Assembly (NCBI GenBank): GCA_002703245.1
Contig: NZTV01000052.1
Span: 1 to 35,919 of the forward strand
Direction: 5' to 3'
Length of the DNA: 35,919 nt
Origin: Microbacterium sp.
GTDB lineage: Bacteria; Actinomycetota; Actinomycetes; Actinomycetales; Microbacteriaceae
Every line of letters starts with the position of its first letter. The first letter of the stretch is position 1. The position numbers and the translations under genes were made by a program. The notes beneath the pieces were generated by a model. That model did not search any database and had not been told where the DNA came from. It saw only the letters and a program-made list of their open reading frames with translations. Shown piece after piece: positions 13,892-25,118 of this stretch.

Positions 13892-14808
13892 GAGTCGATC
13901 CTGAGCTCGTCGCGGCGAAGACCGCGCCACCAGTCTGCGGCCGCCATGGCGCCCCGGCCGGCGGGCTGGACCTCGAGGAGGCCGATCGCGCCGTCGCGGG
14001 TGCCCACCAGCACACGCTTGTCCGCCCACACCACCTGTCCCGGCTCGAGGTGACCGACGTCGTGGACCGCCTCGGCACGGAGCACCTTCAGCCGCGCGCC
14101 GTCGACCGTGGTGTGCGCACCGGGCTCGGGAGTGGCGCCCCGGATCCGGTCGAGCACGCGCCCGGTGGGTTCTTTCCACCGGATGCGACCGTCGTCGATG
14201 GTCAGTTTGGGGGCCAGCGTGGGCTCACCGGTCTGCGGGTGCGCGAGGGCGGTCCCGGCGCCGATCTCGTCGACGACCTCCACCAGCAGCTCCGCACCGT
14301 GCTCCGCGAGACGGTGGAGCAGTTCTCCGGCGGTCTCCTCGGGGCGTACCGGTACCTCCCGTTGCGCGAAGACGTCGCCGGCATCGAGCGCGGCCACCAG
14401 GCGGAACACGGCCGCTCCGGTGACACGGTCGCCCGCGATGAGGGCGTGCTGCACCGGTGCCGCGCCCCGCCAGCGGGGCAGGAGGCTGAAGTGCAGGTTG
14501 ATCCAGCCGTGTGTCGGCACGCTCAGCAGGGGCTCGCGCACGAGCCCGCCGTAGGCGACGATCACCCCCAGATCCGCGCCGACCTCCGAGATTCGGGCCG
14601 TGGCGTCCTTATCGAGGCGCGCGGTCTTGAGGGTGTCGATCCCGAGCTCCTGCGCCGCGGCGGCGACCGGTGACGGGGTCAGCACGCGCTTGCGGCCGCG
14701 CGGCGCATCGGGACGTGTGATCACCGTGGCGATCTCGTGGGAGCTGCGCGCGAGGGCGGACAGCGAGGGGACGGCCGGGTCGGGTGTGCCGGCGAAGACG
14801 AGACGCAT
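13888..14808 (-). CDS. fmt: Methionyl-tRNA formyltransferase
   Basis: Formylates initiator Met-tRNA using 10-formyltetrahydrofolate. The 306-aa protein has an N-terminal formyltransferase domain with the catalytic set Asn104 and His106 (INLHFSLLPRWRGAAP) and Asp142 (ALDAGDVF). A C-terminal OB-like tRNA-binding domain starts at about residue 205. The ATG at 14808 follows GAGGAG, which overlaps the priA stop seven bases upstream. It is coupled to rsmB at the other end. The deformylase gene that often neighbours fmt is not here. Confidence 0.97.
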   Translation of the reverse strand: MRLVFAGTPDPAVPSLSALARSSHEIATVITRPDAPRGRKRVLTPSPVAAAAQELGIDTLKTARLDKDATARISEVGADLGVIVAYGGLVREPLLSVPTHGWINLHFSLLPRWRGAAPVQHALIAGDRVTGAAVFRLVAALDAGDVFAQREVPVRPEETAGELLHRLAEHGAELLVEVVDEIGAGTALAHPQTGEPTLAPKLTIDDGRIRWKEPTGRVLDRIRGATPEPGAHTTVDGARLKVLRAEAVHDVGHLEPGQVVWADKRVLVGTRDGAIGLLEVQPAGRGAMAAADWWRGLRRDELRIDS

Positions 14809-14815
14809 GGACTCC

Positions 14816-16813
14816 TCACAGATCGAGATCGGGTACGTCGACCCGGACTCTGAGTGTATTGCCGGGGGTGCGGACACGCCCCTTGGCGGGCTTGCGGGAA
14901 CGGAGGGCGGCCGCGACGAGGGAGGATCGCAGGCTCTGCGCCACGGCGGGACCGACGGCGTAGTCGAAGCGTACGAGCGCGCGCACTCCCCCGCCCTCGG
15001 CCTCGACCGGTCCGAGGATGCTCCCGTCGTCGAGCCGGTCGACATCGGAGCGGACAGTGGCCAGCGCCTCGGTCACGGCGCGCCGGTCTCCTTCGAGCGC
15101 CGCGACGCGGACGGTCGGGGGCATCCGCAACGGTGCCCGTTCGGCCAGTTCGGCGCGGGCGTAGGCGGGCTGGTTCCATGTCGCGAACGCCCGCGCGACG
15201 GGACCGGCGACACCCACCAGATGGACGGGGGCGCCGGGCGCGGCCAAGGCGGCGGCGTTGGACCACCACCGGAGACAGGACTCTCCGATGCGTAGGTCCT
15301 CCGCCAACAACATCCGCTCGGCGTCCAACAAGACGACGGCACGGTATCCGCCCTCGGCGATCGGCTCTGCGCCGCGCGTGGCCACCACCACCGCGGGCCG
15401 GCCGTCGACATGGGTGACCGGATGCTCGCCGTCGGCGACGACGATCCGCACGCCGGCGAACGCCCGTCCCAGTTCGTCCGCCGTGCGTTCACTGCCCGAA
15501 GACGCCATACGCAGGGTCGTCCCCGCGCATTCCGCACAGGTCCACGCGGGCGCCGAACGTCCACACCAGCCGCATGCCGGGACGGCCCCGTGGCGCGCCG
15601 CGCGGAGGGGTCCGGCGCAGTGCGCGCATCGTGCCGGATGACGGCAGGAGGCGCAGACCAGGACGGGTGCATAGCCGGGCCGCGCAACCTGCACGAGCAC
15701 CGGGCCGTGCTGCAGCGCCTCGCGTGCTGCGGCGAACGCCGCGGAGGGGATGCGCTGACCGCGACCTTCGCCCTCCCGGGTGGCGCTGAGGAGGGTCTTG
15801 GGGATGACGCGGCGGGCCGGCGCGATCTCGTGCAGCCATCCCACCGACACCAGGCGTTCGACGTCGGTGGTCCGGGTCAGACCCGCAAGGACCAGTGCGC
15901 ACCCCTCTGCCTCCTGCCGTACGAGGGCGGCGTCGCGGGCGTGGACCCCCGGGCTCAGTGGTTCGGCCAGCAGCGGATCCCCGTCATCCCAGATGATCAC
16001 CGCGCCCAGCGCCGCCGCCGGGGCGTACACCGCAGACCGGTTGCCGACGACGACACATGGCGCGTCGGCGAGCACACGGAGGTAGGCCGCATACCGCGCC
16101 GGACCGCTCTGCCGGGCGTCCGATCGGACGACCGCCTCGTCGGGGAGCCGGGCACGCAGGACCTTCTCGACCTGATCCTGGTCCCGGTGATCGGGCACGA
16201 CGATGATCGTGCTGCGGCCTCGTGACAGTCCCTCGACGGCCATCGCGGCGAGTATGTGGGCCCAGGAGCCCACATACGGGGTGTGCGCCGCGTCCCCTTC
16301 CGAGGTGACCGGCTCGACGCCCGGCGGCGCCGACATCGCTCCGCGCCCGCCCGTGCGGAGCAGGTCTTCGGTGCCGGGGAAGATCGACAGTCGCTCGCAG
16401 GCCCACGCTCGCGTGACGTCGTCGACGTGGGGCGTCGGGACCGTGCCGGCGGACAGGTATGCCTTCTCGGCACGCACCATGCGACGCGGAACGGCCACTT
16501 TCAGCACACCGCTGGCCGATCCTGCCGAGCGATCGGCGACCCGCCGTGCGAGCGCGTAGAGACGTTCGGGCAGCACCGGAACAGGTGAGACGACCTCATC
16601 CAAGTCGGACAGTGGCCGGTCGGAGGGCTCTTCGTCGACGATTTCGACGATCCATCCCTCCACGGTTCGGCCGGCCGTGCGCAGCGGCACCTTGACCCGG
16701 ACGCCGGCGGACGCGCTGTCGACGAGCTCCCGCGGGACGGCGTAGTCGAAGAGCCGGTCCAGCTGGGGCAGCGGGGAATCGACCAGCACCCGCGCCACGC
16801 GGCGGGCCGACAC
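14816..16813 (-). CDS. priA: Primosomal protein N' (PriA), helicase-motif-lacking actinobacterial form
   Basis: Replication-restart protein that recognises stalled or D-loop forks. The 665-aa product has the N-terminal 3'-end/DNA-binding domain (LVDSPLPQLDRLFDYAVP). A zinc-binding module has eight cysteines in CxxC pairs (Cys387/390, 396/399, 414/417, 426/429). The helicase core is decayed: where the Walker A GKT should be it reads GSWAHILAAMAVEG (182-195), and the DEEH box is replaced by WDDGDPLL (275-282). The structural folds remain, but ATP hydrolysis is very unlikely. This matches the known actinobacterial variant called probable primosomal protein N'. The GTG at 16813 starts one base after the metK stop; the open frame further upstream overlaps metK. 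Confidence 0.93.
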   Translation of the reverse strand: MSARRVARVLVDSPLPQLDRLFDYAVPRELVDSASAGVRVKVPLRTAGRTVEGWIVEIVDEEPSDRPLSDLDEVVSPVPVLPERLYALARRVADRSAGSASGVLKVAVPRRMVRAEKAYLSAGTVPTPHVDDVTRAWACERLSIFPGTEDLLRTGGRGAMSAPPGVEPVTSEGDAAHTPYVGSWAHILAAMAVEGLSRGRSTIIVVPDHRDQDQVEKVLRARLPDEAVVRSDARQSGPARYAAYLRVLADAPCVVVGNRSAVYAPAAALGAVIIWDDGDPLLAEPLSPGVHARDAALVRQEAEGCALVLAGLTRTTDVERLVSVGWLHEIAPARRVIPKTLLSATREGEGRGQRIPSAAFAAAREALQHGPVLVQVARPGYAPVLVCASCRHPARCAHCAGPLRAARHGAVPACGWCGRSAPAWTCAECAGTTLRMASSGSERTADELGRAFAGVRIVVADGEHPVTHVDGRPAVVVATRGAEPIAEGGYRAVVLLDAERMLLAEDLRIGESCLRWWSNAAALAAPGAPVHLVGVAGPVARAFATWNQPAYARAELAERAPLRMPPTVRVAALEGDRRAVTEALATVRSDVDRLDDGSILGPVEAEGGGVRALVRFDYAVGPAVAQSLRSSLVAAALRSRKPAKGRVRTPGNTLRVRVDVPDLDL

Positions 16814-16814
16814 C

Positions 16815-18008
<1,194 letters not shown>

Positions 18009-18052
18009 CGGGGCTCCAGGAAGACGGGGATCACGGTCGCGGGCAGTATGGC

Positions 18053-18090
18053 ATCACCGGCCGACATGACGTGGTCATGCGGCCGGTGAT
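18053..18090 (-). promoter_or_regulatory. 38-bp near-perfect palindrome between rpoZ and metK
   Basis: Arms ATCACCGGCCG (18053-18063) and CGGCCGGTGAT (18080-18090) pair perfectly for 11 bp. After one bulged A an inner CATGAC/GTCATG stem adds 6 bp around a GTG loop. It lies 10 bases after the rpoZ stop and 44 bases before the metK ATG. No U-run follows, so it could be a U-less terminator or attenuator, an mRNA-processing or stability hairpin, or a dimeric operator. A CATACT at 18045-18050 just downstream could be a weak metK -10 box. Confidence 0.6.
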
Positions 18091-18100
18091 GTCGGCGGGA

Positions 18101-18355
18101 TCACTCGGCGGCGCGAAGGCGCAGCTTGTCCTCGTGGATCTCGTGCATGGCGATCGTGAGCGGCTTGTCCTCGACGGTCGAGTCGACCAGCGGCCCGACG
18201 TTGTCGAAGAGGTTGCCCTCGTGCAGATCGGAGTAGTAGTCGTTGATCTGACGCGCACGCTTGGATGCGTAGATCACGAGCTGGTACTTCGAATCGACCT
18301 TCTCGAGGAGAGCGTCGATGGGGGGCTCGATGATGCCCTGATTCGTTCCGGCCAT
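18101..18355 (-). CDS. rpoZ: DNA-directed RNA polymerase omega subunit
   Basis: Small RNA polymerase subunit that helps beta-prime folding and assembly. The 84-aa product has [20 protein letters not shown] at the start, then [11 protein letters not shown], the omega signature that contacts beta-prime, and the actinobacterial C-terminus [18 protein letters not shown]. The ATG at 18355 has AGGAGG eight bases upstream. It lies 44 bp after gmk, the widely conserved gmk-rpoZ pair. Confidence 0.97.
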   Translation of the reverse strand: MAGTNQGIIEPPIDALLEKVDSKYQLVIYASKRARQINDYYSDLHEGNLFDNVGPLVDSTVEDKPLTIAMHEIHEDKLRLRAAE

Positions 18356-18399
18356 GGGGAACCTCCTGGTTCGGACGGTGGCGGTGAGTCGACGGCGCG

Positions 18400-19323
18400 T
18401 CAGGCGCGCGACGAGTACCGCGCGGGCGCTTCGGACAATTCTACGACCTTGCGGGCGGCTTCGGCGACGGTGTCGTTGACGACACGATGGTCGAACTCGT
18501 TCTGCGCGGCCAGTTCGACCTTCGCCGTACGCAGTCTGCGGGCCCGTTCCTCGTCATCCTCCGTGCCCCGCCCGACCAGTCGCTCGACCAGTTCGTCCCA
18601 GCTGGGCGGGAGGAGGAACACCAGTGTCGCGGCCGGGTCCGCCGCCCGCACCTGGCGCGCACCCTGCAGGTCGATCTCCAGCAGCACGCTCCGCCCGTCG
18701 GCGAGGGCGGCCTCGATCGGACGTCGAGGGGTGCCGTACCGATGTCGGTTGTGCACTGTCGCGAATTCCAGCAGCTCGCCGTCGGCGATCATCCGGTCGA
18801 ACTCGTCGTCGTCGACGAAGTAGTAGTGGGTGCCGTCCACCTCACCGGGCCGGGGAGGCCGTGTCGTCGCCGAGACCGACAGATGGATCTCCGGGTGATG
18901 GGCGGCGATGTGTGCGGCGACCGTCCCCTTCCCGACAGCGGTCGGCCCGGCGAGCACGACGAGACGGCTACGACCGGCGCGCGGCCGTACCGGCGGGAAC
19001 CGGTCGTCGAGCCACGCCGCGAGGGCCGCGCGCTGGCGTGCACCCAGGCCGCCGAGGCGTTTGACCGGCGAGATGCCGAGCTCGCCGAGCACCCGGTCGC
19101 GCTTTCCGGCGCCGATCGCCGGCAACGCCGTCAGGAACTCCGTCACCCGCAGCGTCGCCGCCGGGGCATCCCCGGGATCCGCGCTGCGCTCGAGCACGTC
19201 CTGGGGCGCGACGACCCGCATCGCGATGTCCTTCTTCAGCGCCGCGCGGGCGCGGCGCGCTTGGACCGCCCGCCGCGAGGCGGCGATCCGGTCGACGTCA
19301 GGAGGTCGTGAGGTGACGGTCAT
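18400..19323 (-). CDS. gmk: mIHF-domain/guanylate kinase fusion protein
   Basis: The 307-aa protein joins two genes that are separate neighbours (mihF-gmk) in Mycobacterium and Streptomyces. Residues about 10-110 look like the actinobacterial integration host factor: [53 protein letters not shown]. The last includes the helix-turn region that binds DNA in mIHF. Residues about 120-305 are a complete guanylate kinase (GMP + ATP to GDP + ADP). It has P-loop GPTAVGKGT (126-134), the GMP-binding segment [19 protein letters not shown] (151-169) and [10 protein letters not shown]. No ATG lies between residues 36 and 177, and I see no plausible internal start before the P-loop, so a separate kinase is unlikely. 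ATG 19323 overlaps the pyrF stop. Confidence 0.93.
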   Translation of the reverse strand: MTVTSRPPDVDRIAASRRAVQARRARAALKKDIAMRVVAPQDVLERSADPGDAPAATLRVTEFLTALPAIGAGKRDRVLGELGISPVKRLGGLGARQRAALAAWLDDRFPPVRPRAGRSRLVVLAGPTAVGKGTVAAHIAAHHPEIHLSVSATTRPPRPGEVDGTHYYFVDDDEFDRMIADGELLEFATVHNRHRYGTPRRPIEAALADGRSVLLEIDLQGARQVRAADPAATLVFLLPPSWDELVERLVGRGTEDDEERARRLRTAKVELAAQNEFDHRVVNDTVAEAARKVVELSEAPARYSSRA

Positions 19324-20159
19324 CGCCTGCTCCCGTAGTGCTCAGAGCGGTCTCGGATGGCTCTGGCGAGGCCGTCCGGCCCCGCCGAGAGGATGCTGCG
19401 GCTCTCGCTCGCGATGACCGTCGGGGCGTCCGCCCCGAAGATCCCCACGAGGTCCTGCGCCCGGGCGCCCTGGAAGCCGAAGCCGGGCGCGAGGATGGGC
19501 GCGGGTGGCCCGGTCACGGCGAGGCCGGTCTCGTGCCAGGAGACCGTGGCGCCGATCACGACGCCGACGCTTCCCCACTCGCCCGGCGCGGTGCGGCGGC
19601 CGTTGAGAGCGCCGACCTCGTCGAGCACCGCACGCGCGACGGTCCGGCCGCCCTCGGCTCGGGAACGCTGGAGTGCCACCCCCTCGGGGTTGCTCGTCGC
19701 CACGAGGGCGAACAGCCCCTTTCCGTGCGCGTACGCCAGCTCGGCGGCCGAGGCGAGTGCGCCGACGCCGAGGTACGGGTTGACCGTCAGAGCGTCGGCC
19801 TCCAGCGGGGAACCCGGCGTCAGCCACGCCTCGGCGTACGCCTGCATGGTCGAGCCGATGTCGCCACGCTTTGCGTCGGCGATCGTGATCAGGCCGGCCT
19901 CCCGTCCTGCGCGCAGGACGTCTTCGAGGGCGGCGAATCCGGTCGACCCGTAGCGCTCGAAGAACGACACCTGCGGTTTGACGATCGCCACCTGCGCATC
20001 GGCCGCCGCGTCGATCACGCGGAGGCCGAACTCGCGGGCGCCGACCGCGCTGACGGGCAGGCCCCAGTCGGCGAGCAGCCCCGGGTGCGGGTCGATCCCC
20101 ACGCAGAGCGGACCGCTCGTGGTGAGGACCGACCGCACTCGTTGCCCGAAGCCGGTCAT
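19320..20159 (-). CDS. pyrF: Orotidine-5'-phosphate decarboxylase (type 2)
   Basis: Last step of UMP synthesis: decarboxylates OMP. The 279-aa product belongs to the longer type 2 family common in actinobacteria. It has [10 protein letters not shown] at the start, [14 protein letters not shown] (61-74), and the catalytic Asp-Lys-Asp set in [10 protein letters not shown] (Asp95, Lys97, Asp100). The C-terminal phosphate-binding region is [13 protein letters not shown] 20159 overlaps the carB stop and its own stop overlaps the gmk fusion gene, so it is part of the coupled pyr chain. Confidence 0.97.
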   Translation of the reverse strand: MTGFGQRVRSVLTTSGPLCVGIDPHPGLLADWGLPVSAVGAREFGLRVIDAAADAQVAIVKPQVSFFERYGSTGFAALEDVLRAGREAGLITIADAKRGDIGSTMQAYAEAWLTPGSPLEADALTVNPYLGVGALASAAELAYAHGKGLFALVATSNPEGVALQRSRAEGGRTVARAVLDEVGALNGRRTAPGEWGSVGVVIGATVSWHETGLAVTGPPAPILAPGFGFQGARAQDLVGIFGADAPTVIASESRSILSAGPDGLARAIRDRSEHYGSRR

Positions 20160-23100
20160 GCGCGCAGGCCGCGGTCCGCGGCGTACTCCTGGAGGCTCCG
20201 CACCTCGAACCCCTCGCGCAGCGCCGGCAGGGCACTCACGGCGGCACCGAGGAGAGCGATCGTGGTGAACAGGGCCTTGTCTGCCGCCACCGCCGCCGCA
20301 CGGATCTCATATCCGTCGGCGCGTGCCATGCCCCCCGAGGGCGTGTTCACGACCATGTCGATGCTGCCGGCGTTGATCAGGTCGACCACGTTCGAGCCGC
20401 CGGTCTCCTGCGTCTCGGAGTACTTCGCCACGACCTTCACCGCGATACCGTTGCGCGCCAGGATCTCCGCCGTCCCTTCGGTGGCCACGAGATCGAATCC
20501 GAGCTCCCGCAGCCGATGGGCCGGGAGGATGATCGCGCGCTTGTCGTCGTCGGCGACCGAGATGAACACGGTCCCGGAGGTCGGCATCCCCCCGTAGGCG
20601 GCCTGCTGGCTCTTGGCGAAAGCGGTCGGGAAGTCGCGGTCGATCCCCATGACCTCACCGGTCGAGCGCATCTCGGGGCCGAGGAGCGAATCGACCGTCT
20701 CGCCGTCCGCGGTGCGGAAGCGCTTGAACGGGAGCACCGCCTCCTTCACGGACACCGGGGCGTCCAGCGGCACGCGCGAGCCGTCGGCTGGAGGAAGGAG
20801 CCCTTCGTCGATCAGCCCGGCGATGCTCGATCCGGCCATCACGCGCGAAGCCGCCTTGGCCAGCGGGATGCCCAGCGCCTTGGACACGAACGGAACCGTG
20901 CGGCTGGCCCGCGGATTCGCCTCGATGACGTACAGGACACCGGCGCTGATCGCGAACTGCACGTTCAGCAGGCCCCGCACCCCGATGCCCTGCGCGATCG
21001 CGAGGGTCGCGGTACGGACACGGTCCACATCGGTGCGTCCCAGTGAGATCGGCGGGAGCGTGCAGCTCGAATCGCCGGAGTGGATGCCGGCTTCCTCGAG
21101 GTGCTCCATGACACCCCCGATGTAGAGCTGTTCGCCGTCGAAGAGGGCGTCGACGTCGATCTCGATCGCGTCGTCGAGGAACCGGTCCACGAGCAGGGGC
21201 AGGCCGGGACCGATGATGGCCTGATCTGCGATCCGGACGAAGTAGTCGCGCAGGCTCGCCGTGTCGTAGACGATCTCCATACCGCGACCACCGAGGACGA
21301 AACTCGGACGCACCAGGACCGGGTAGCCGATGTCCTCGGCCACGGCGACGGCCTCGTCGACATCGGTCGCCGTCCCGTGCCGGGGCGCGACCAGGCCCGC
21401 CGCGTCGAGGATGCCGCTGAACAGCGCACGCTCCTCGGCGAGGTCGATCGCGGCCGGGCTGGTTCCCAGGATCGTGTACCCGGCATCCTCGATGCCCTTC
21501 GCCAGCCCGAGGGGGGTCTGACCACCCAATTGGCAGACCACGCCGAGGATCTCCCCCGACCGCGATTCGGCGTGCAGCACCTCGAGGACGTCCTCGAGGG
21601 TCAACGGCTCGAAGTAGAGCCGGTCGGAGGTGTCGTAGTCGGTCGAGACCGTCTCCGGGTTGCAGTTGACCATGATCGTCTCGTAGCCGGCGTCGCTGAG
21701 CGCGAACGAGGCGTGGACGCAGGAGTAGTCGAACTCCACACCCTGGCCGATACGGTTCGGTCCCGAGCCGATGATGACCACCTTCGTGCGCTGCGACGGC
21801 GTGACCTCCGTCTCGGTGTCGTAGCTCGAGTAGTGGTAGGGCGTGAGGGCGGGGAACTCGCCCGCGCACGTGTCGACCGTCTTGTAGACGGGGCGGATGT
21901 CCAGGCCGTGGCGCACTCCACGCACCTCAGCTTCGTCCACGCCGCGCAACTGGGCGATCTGCGCGTCCGAGAAGCCGTGGTCCTTCGCCAGGCGCAGGAC
22001 GGCGGAGTCCAGCTCGGCAGCGCCACGGATCTCCTCCGCGACCTCGTTGATGAGCGCCATCTGGTCCAGGAACCAGGGGTCGATGCTCGTCGCGTCGAAG
22101 GCCTGCGCGACCGTCGCGCCCTTGCGCATCGCCTGCTGCAGCACGACGATCCGCCCGTCCGTCGGGGTCTTGGCGATCTCCAGCAACTCCTCCACGGTGC
22201 GCTCCTCGTCGCCCCAGTGGAAGCTCGAACCGCGCTTCTCGAGAGATCGGAGGGCCTTCTGCAGCGCGGTGGTGTAGTTGCGTCCGATCGCCATCGCCTC
22301 ACCGACCGACTTCATGGTCGTCGTGAGGGTGGTGTCGGCCTTCGGGAACTTCTCGAAATTGAAGCGGGGCACCTTCACCACGACGTAGTCAAGCGTCGGC
22401 TCGAAGCTCGCGGGAGTGACCTTCGTGATGTCGTTGGGGATCTCGTCCAACCGATAGCCGATGGCGAGCTTGGCTGCGATCTTCGCGATCGGGAAGCCCG
22501 TCGCCTTGGACGCAAGCGCGGACGAACGGGACACGCGGGGATTCATCTCGATGACGATGATGCGCCCGGTGGCCGGATCGACGGCGAACTGGATGTTGCA
22601 CCCGCCGGTGTCCACCCCCACCGCGCGGATGATGTCGATGCCGATGTCGCGCAGCTTCTGGAACTCGCGGTCGGTGAGGGTCAGTGCCGGCGCCACCGTG
22701 ATCGAGTCGCCGGTGTGCACGCCCACCGGGTCGACGTTCTCGATCGAGCAGACGACGACCGTGTTGTCGGCGCTGTCCCGCATCAGCTCGAGCTCGTACT
22801 CCTTCCAGCCGAGGATCGACTCCTCGAGCAGGACCTCGTGTGTGGGCGAGTCGCGCAAGCCCGCGCCGGCGATGCGGCGCAGGTCGGACTCGTCGAACGC
22901 GAAGCCGCTGCCCAGGCCCCCCATGGTGAACGAGGGACGCACCACCAGGGGGTAGCCGAGTTCCTCGGCCCCGAAGATGACCTCGTCCATGGTGTGGCAG
23001 ATGCGGCTCTGCGCGACATCGGCACCGGATTCGATGACGAGCTCCTTGAAGACCTGGCGGTCCTCCCCCTTGCGGATCGCGTCGACGTTCGCTCCGATGA

Positions 23101-23443
23101 GTTCCACGTCGTACTTCTCGAGGATCCCGCGGTCGTGCAGGGCCATCGCGGCGTTCAGTGCCGTCTGACCGCCCAAGGTCGGCAGGATCGCGTCGGGCTT
23201 CTCCTTCGCGAGGATCGTCTCGATGACCTCGGGCGAGATCGGTTCGATGTAGGTCGCGTCGGCGAAGTCGGGGTCGGTCATGATCGTCGCGGGGTTGGAG
23301 TTCACGAGGATCACCCGCACCCCCTCCTCGCGTAGGACGCGGCACGCCTGGGTGCCGGAGTAGTCGAACTCGCATGCCTGACCGATCACGATCGGGCCGG
23401 AACCGATCACGAGGACGGACTGGATGTCATCGCGCTTGGGCAT
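20156..23443 (-). CDS. carB: Carbamoyl-phosphate synthase large chain
   Basis: Makes carbamoyl phosphate from bicarbonate, two ATP and ammonia delivered by CarA, for pyrimidines and arginine. The 1095-aa protein shows the tandem architecture. The first half starts [20 protein letters not shown], with ATP-grasp motifs [12 protein letters not shown] and [20 protein letters not shown]. An oligomerisation region follows. The second half starts [20 protein letters not shown], with [14 protein letters not shown] and [14 protein letters not shown]. The C-terminal MGS-like allosteric domain (about 950-1095) contains VNTPSGG and is where UMP or ornithine would act. ATG 23443 shares one base with the carA stop (TGATG). 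Confidence 0.98.
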   Translation of the reverse strand: MPKRDDIQSVLVIGSGPIVIGQACEFDYSGTQACRVLREEGVRVILVNSNPATIMTDPDFADATYIEPISPEVIETILAKEKPDAILPTLGGQTALNAAMALHDRGILEKYDVELIGANVDAIRKGEDRQVFKELVIESGADVAQSRICHTMDEVIFGAEELGYPLVVRPSFTMGGLGSGFAFDESDLRRIAGAGLRDSPTHEVLLEESILGWKEYELELMRDSADNTVVVCSIENVDPVGVHTGDSITVAPALTLTDREFQKLRDIGIDIIRAVGVDTGGCNIQFAVDPATGRIIVIEMNPRVSRSSALASKATGFPIAKIAAKLAIGYRLDEIPNDITKVTPASFEPTLDYVVVKVPRFNFEKFPKADTTLTTTMKSVGEAMAIGRNYTTALQKALRSLEKRGSSFHWGDEERTVEELLEIAKTPTDGRIVVLQQAMRKGATVAQAFDATSIDPWFLDQMALINEVAEEIRGAAELDSAVLRLAKDHGFSDAQIAQLRGVDEAEVRGVRHGLDIRPVYKTVDTCAGEFPALTPYHYSSYDTETEVTPSQRTKVVIIGSGPNRIGQGVEFDYSCVHASFALSDAGYETIMVNCNPETVSTDYDTSDRLYFEPLTLEDVLEVLHAESRSGEILGVVCQLGGQTPLGLAKGIEDAGYTILGTSPAAIDLAEERALFSGILDAAGLVAPRHGTATDVDEAVAVAEDIGYPVLVRPSFVLGGRGMEIVYDTASLRDYFVRIADQAIIGPGLPLLVDRFLDDAIEIDVDALFDGEQLYIGGVMEHLEEAGIHSGDSSCTLPPISLGRTDVDRVRTATLAIAQGIGVRGLLNVQFAISAGVLYVIEANPRASRTVPFVSKALGIPLAKAASRVMAGSSIAGLIDEGLLPPADGSRVPLDAPVSVKEAVLPFKRFRTADGETVDSLLGPEMRSTGEVMGIDRDFPTAFAKSQQAAYGGMPTSGTVFISVADDDKRAIILPAHRLRELGFDLVATEGTAEILARNGIAVKVVAKYSETQETGGSNVVDLINAGSIDMVVNTPSGGMARADGYEIRAAAVAADKALFTTIALLGAAVSALPALREGFEVRSLQEYAADRGLRA

Positions 23444-24618
23444 CAGAGGCCACCCTCCTGGGCGTCGTTGTGTCGGGCGGACAGGGTGTCGGTCACCATG
23501 TCGCGGAAGCGGTCGAACAGGTAGTTCGCATCGTGCGGGCCTGCTGCCGCCTCGGGGTGGTACTGAACGCTGAAGGCCGGGATGTCCAGGGCGCGGATCC
23601 CCTCCACGACCTGGTCGTTCAGCCCGATGTGGCTGACCTCCACACGGCCGTAGCCGTGGGGGCTGTCGACGGTACCTTCCAGCGGGGCGTCGACGGCGAA
23701 CCCGTGGTTCTGCGACGTGATCTCCACGCGGCCTGTCGCCTTGTCCAGCACGGGCTGGTTGATGCCGCGGTGCCCGAAGGGGAGCTTGTAGGTGCCGAAG
23801 CCGAGTGCGCGGCCGAGGAGCTGGTTGCCGAAGCAGATGCCGAAGAACGGCAGCTTGGCATCCAGGATGCCGCGCAGCAGCTGCACGTGGGCGTCGCTGG
23901 CGGCCGGGTCGCCGGGCCCGTTCGAGTAGAACGCGGCGACCGGGTCGATCGCGAGGATGTCCTCGACGGTCGCGCTCTGCGGGAAGACGTGCACGTCGAA
24001 ACCGCGCGCGGCGAGATTGACGATGGTGGCCTGCTTGACGCCGAGGTCGAGCACCGCGAGGTTTCCGATGCGCTCGCCCTGAGCCGGGGTGACCTCCACC
24101 GCGGCCACGGAGACCTCTGCGGACAGGTTGCGCCCCGTCATCTCGGGCGCTTCGCGCACGATGCGCAGCTGCTCCTCCGCGCCCAGGGCGGCCGCGTCAC
24201 CGGAGAACACTCCGCCGCGCATACTGCCGACCGACCGGATCCGGCGGGTGACCGCGCGCGTGTCGACGCCGCTGATCCCCACGATCCCATCGGCCGCGAG
24301 CGAGTCGTCGAGCGACTCCTCGGAGCGCCAGTTGGACACGATGCGGGAGGGGTCGCGCACGATGTAGCCGGCGACCCAGATGCGTCGCGACTCACGGTCC
24401 TCGGCGTTCATGCCGGTGTTGCCGATGTGCGGCGCCGTCTGCAGCACGATCTGACCGGCGTACGACGGATCGGTGAGGGTCTCCTGGTAGCCGGTCATGC
24501 CGGTGGCGAAGACGACCTCGCCGAGGGTCGTCCCGCGCGCGCCGTAGGCGCGCCCCGGGTGTCGGGAACCGTCTTCCAGGACGAGGACCGCGGGGTCTGT
24601 GGTCAGCAGCGAAGTCAT
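23443..24618 (-). CDS. carA: Carbamoyl-phosphate synthase small chain (glutaminase)
   Basis: Releases ammonia from glutamine for CarB. The 391-aa protein has an N-terminal CPSase small-chain domain ([11 protein letters not shown], 44-54). The C-terminal class I amidotransferase has nucleophile Cys262 in [12 protein letters not shown] and the His354/Glu356 pair in [11 protein letters not shown]. The Asn after FG, where enterobacterial enzymes have His (GICLGHQ), is the form I recall from other actinobacterial CarA. ATG 24618 overlaps the stop of the PH-like gene. An earlier in-frame start lies inside that gene. Confidence 0.98.
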   Translation of the reverse strand: MTSLLTTDPAVLVLEDGSRHPGRAYGARGTTLGEVVFATGMTGYQETLTDPSYAGQIVLQTAPHIGNTGMNAEDRESRRIWVAGYIVRDPSRIVSNWRSEESLDDSLAADGIVGISGVDTRAVTRRIRSVGSMRGGVFSGDAAALGAEEQLRIVREAPEMTGRNLSAEVSVAAVEVTPAQGERIGNLAVLDLGVKQATIVNLAARGFDVHVFPQSATVEDILAIDPVAAFYSNGPGDPAASDAHVQLLRGILDAKLPFFGICFGNQLLGRALGFGTYKLPFGHRGINQPVLDKATGRVEITSQNHGFAVDAPLEGTVDSPHGYGRVEVSHIGLNDQVVEGIRALDIPAFSVQYHPEAAAGPHDANYLFDRFRDMVTDTLSARHNDAQEGGL

Positions 24619-25118
24619 GCGTCTGCTCCTGTCGGGGTGAGGGATGCGCCGAGGGCGTCGGCGAGAGCGCGGGCCGAGGAGTCCTGCGGCCGGAGGTAGG
24701 TGTCGACGACCGTGTCGTCGGTGATCCGCCATGACAGGCGGACGAGGCCGTCACGTTCGACCACCCGGTCGATCGCGACGGTGGACTGGCCGACGTCCCG
24801 CAGACGGGTGCGCGCCAGGAAGAGCGGACGCTCCCCCGCGAGTCGGAGGGCGACCCCCCGGTCGGTGATGACGACCTCCGCCGCCGCGCGGAAACCCATC
24901 CCGCGGATGGCCAGCCGCTCCAGCGGCTCGTCCGCGCGGGTGGTGGCCACATAGAGGGCGCGGAACCGATCGCGCTCGGTGGCCCCGGCGGGGATCTCCC
25001 CGATCGGCGGTACGAAGGCGCGATCGCGCCGGGACCGGCGCCACCAGCCGAAGGCGGCGAGCACCAGAAGCGCCACCGCGACGGCCATCACCACAAGCAG
25101 TGCGGCCTCCCGGCTCAC
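24615..25118 (-). CDS. PH-like domain membrane-anchored protein in the pyr operon
   Basis: A 167-aa protein of unknown function. One hydrophobic segment at residues about 5-24 ([20 protein letters not shown]) is followed by WWRRSRRDR, giving an N-out, cytosolic-domain topology. The rest is a small beta-rich domain of the kind annotated as PH-like in actinobacteria. The position between pyrC and carA is the same as Rv1382 in Mycobacterium tuberculosis. GTG 25118 overlaps the pyrC stop and its own stop overlaps carA, so it is made in step with the pyrimidine enzymes. A role in anchoring or sensing is only a guess. Confidence 0.85.
   Translation of the reverse strand: MSREAALLVVMAVAVALLVLAAFGWWRRSRRDRAFVPPIGEIPAGATERDRFRALYVATTRADEPLERLAIRGMGFRAAAEVVITDRGVALRLAGERPLFLARTRLRDVGQSTVAIDRVVERDGLVRLSWRITDDTVVDTYLRPQDSSARALADALGASLTPTGADA

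Noticed and set aside
18009..18100. SAM riboswitch in front of metK
   Set aside because: The gap is only 92 bp and contains a single palindrome; no multi-helix SAM riboswitch arrangement is visible.
21080..23335. 751-aa plus-strand open frame opposite carB
   Set aside because: Mirror of the carB codon bias; no recognisable domain or ribosome site.
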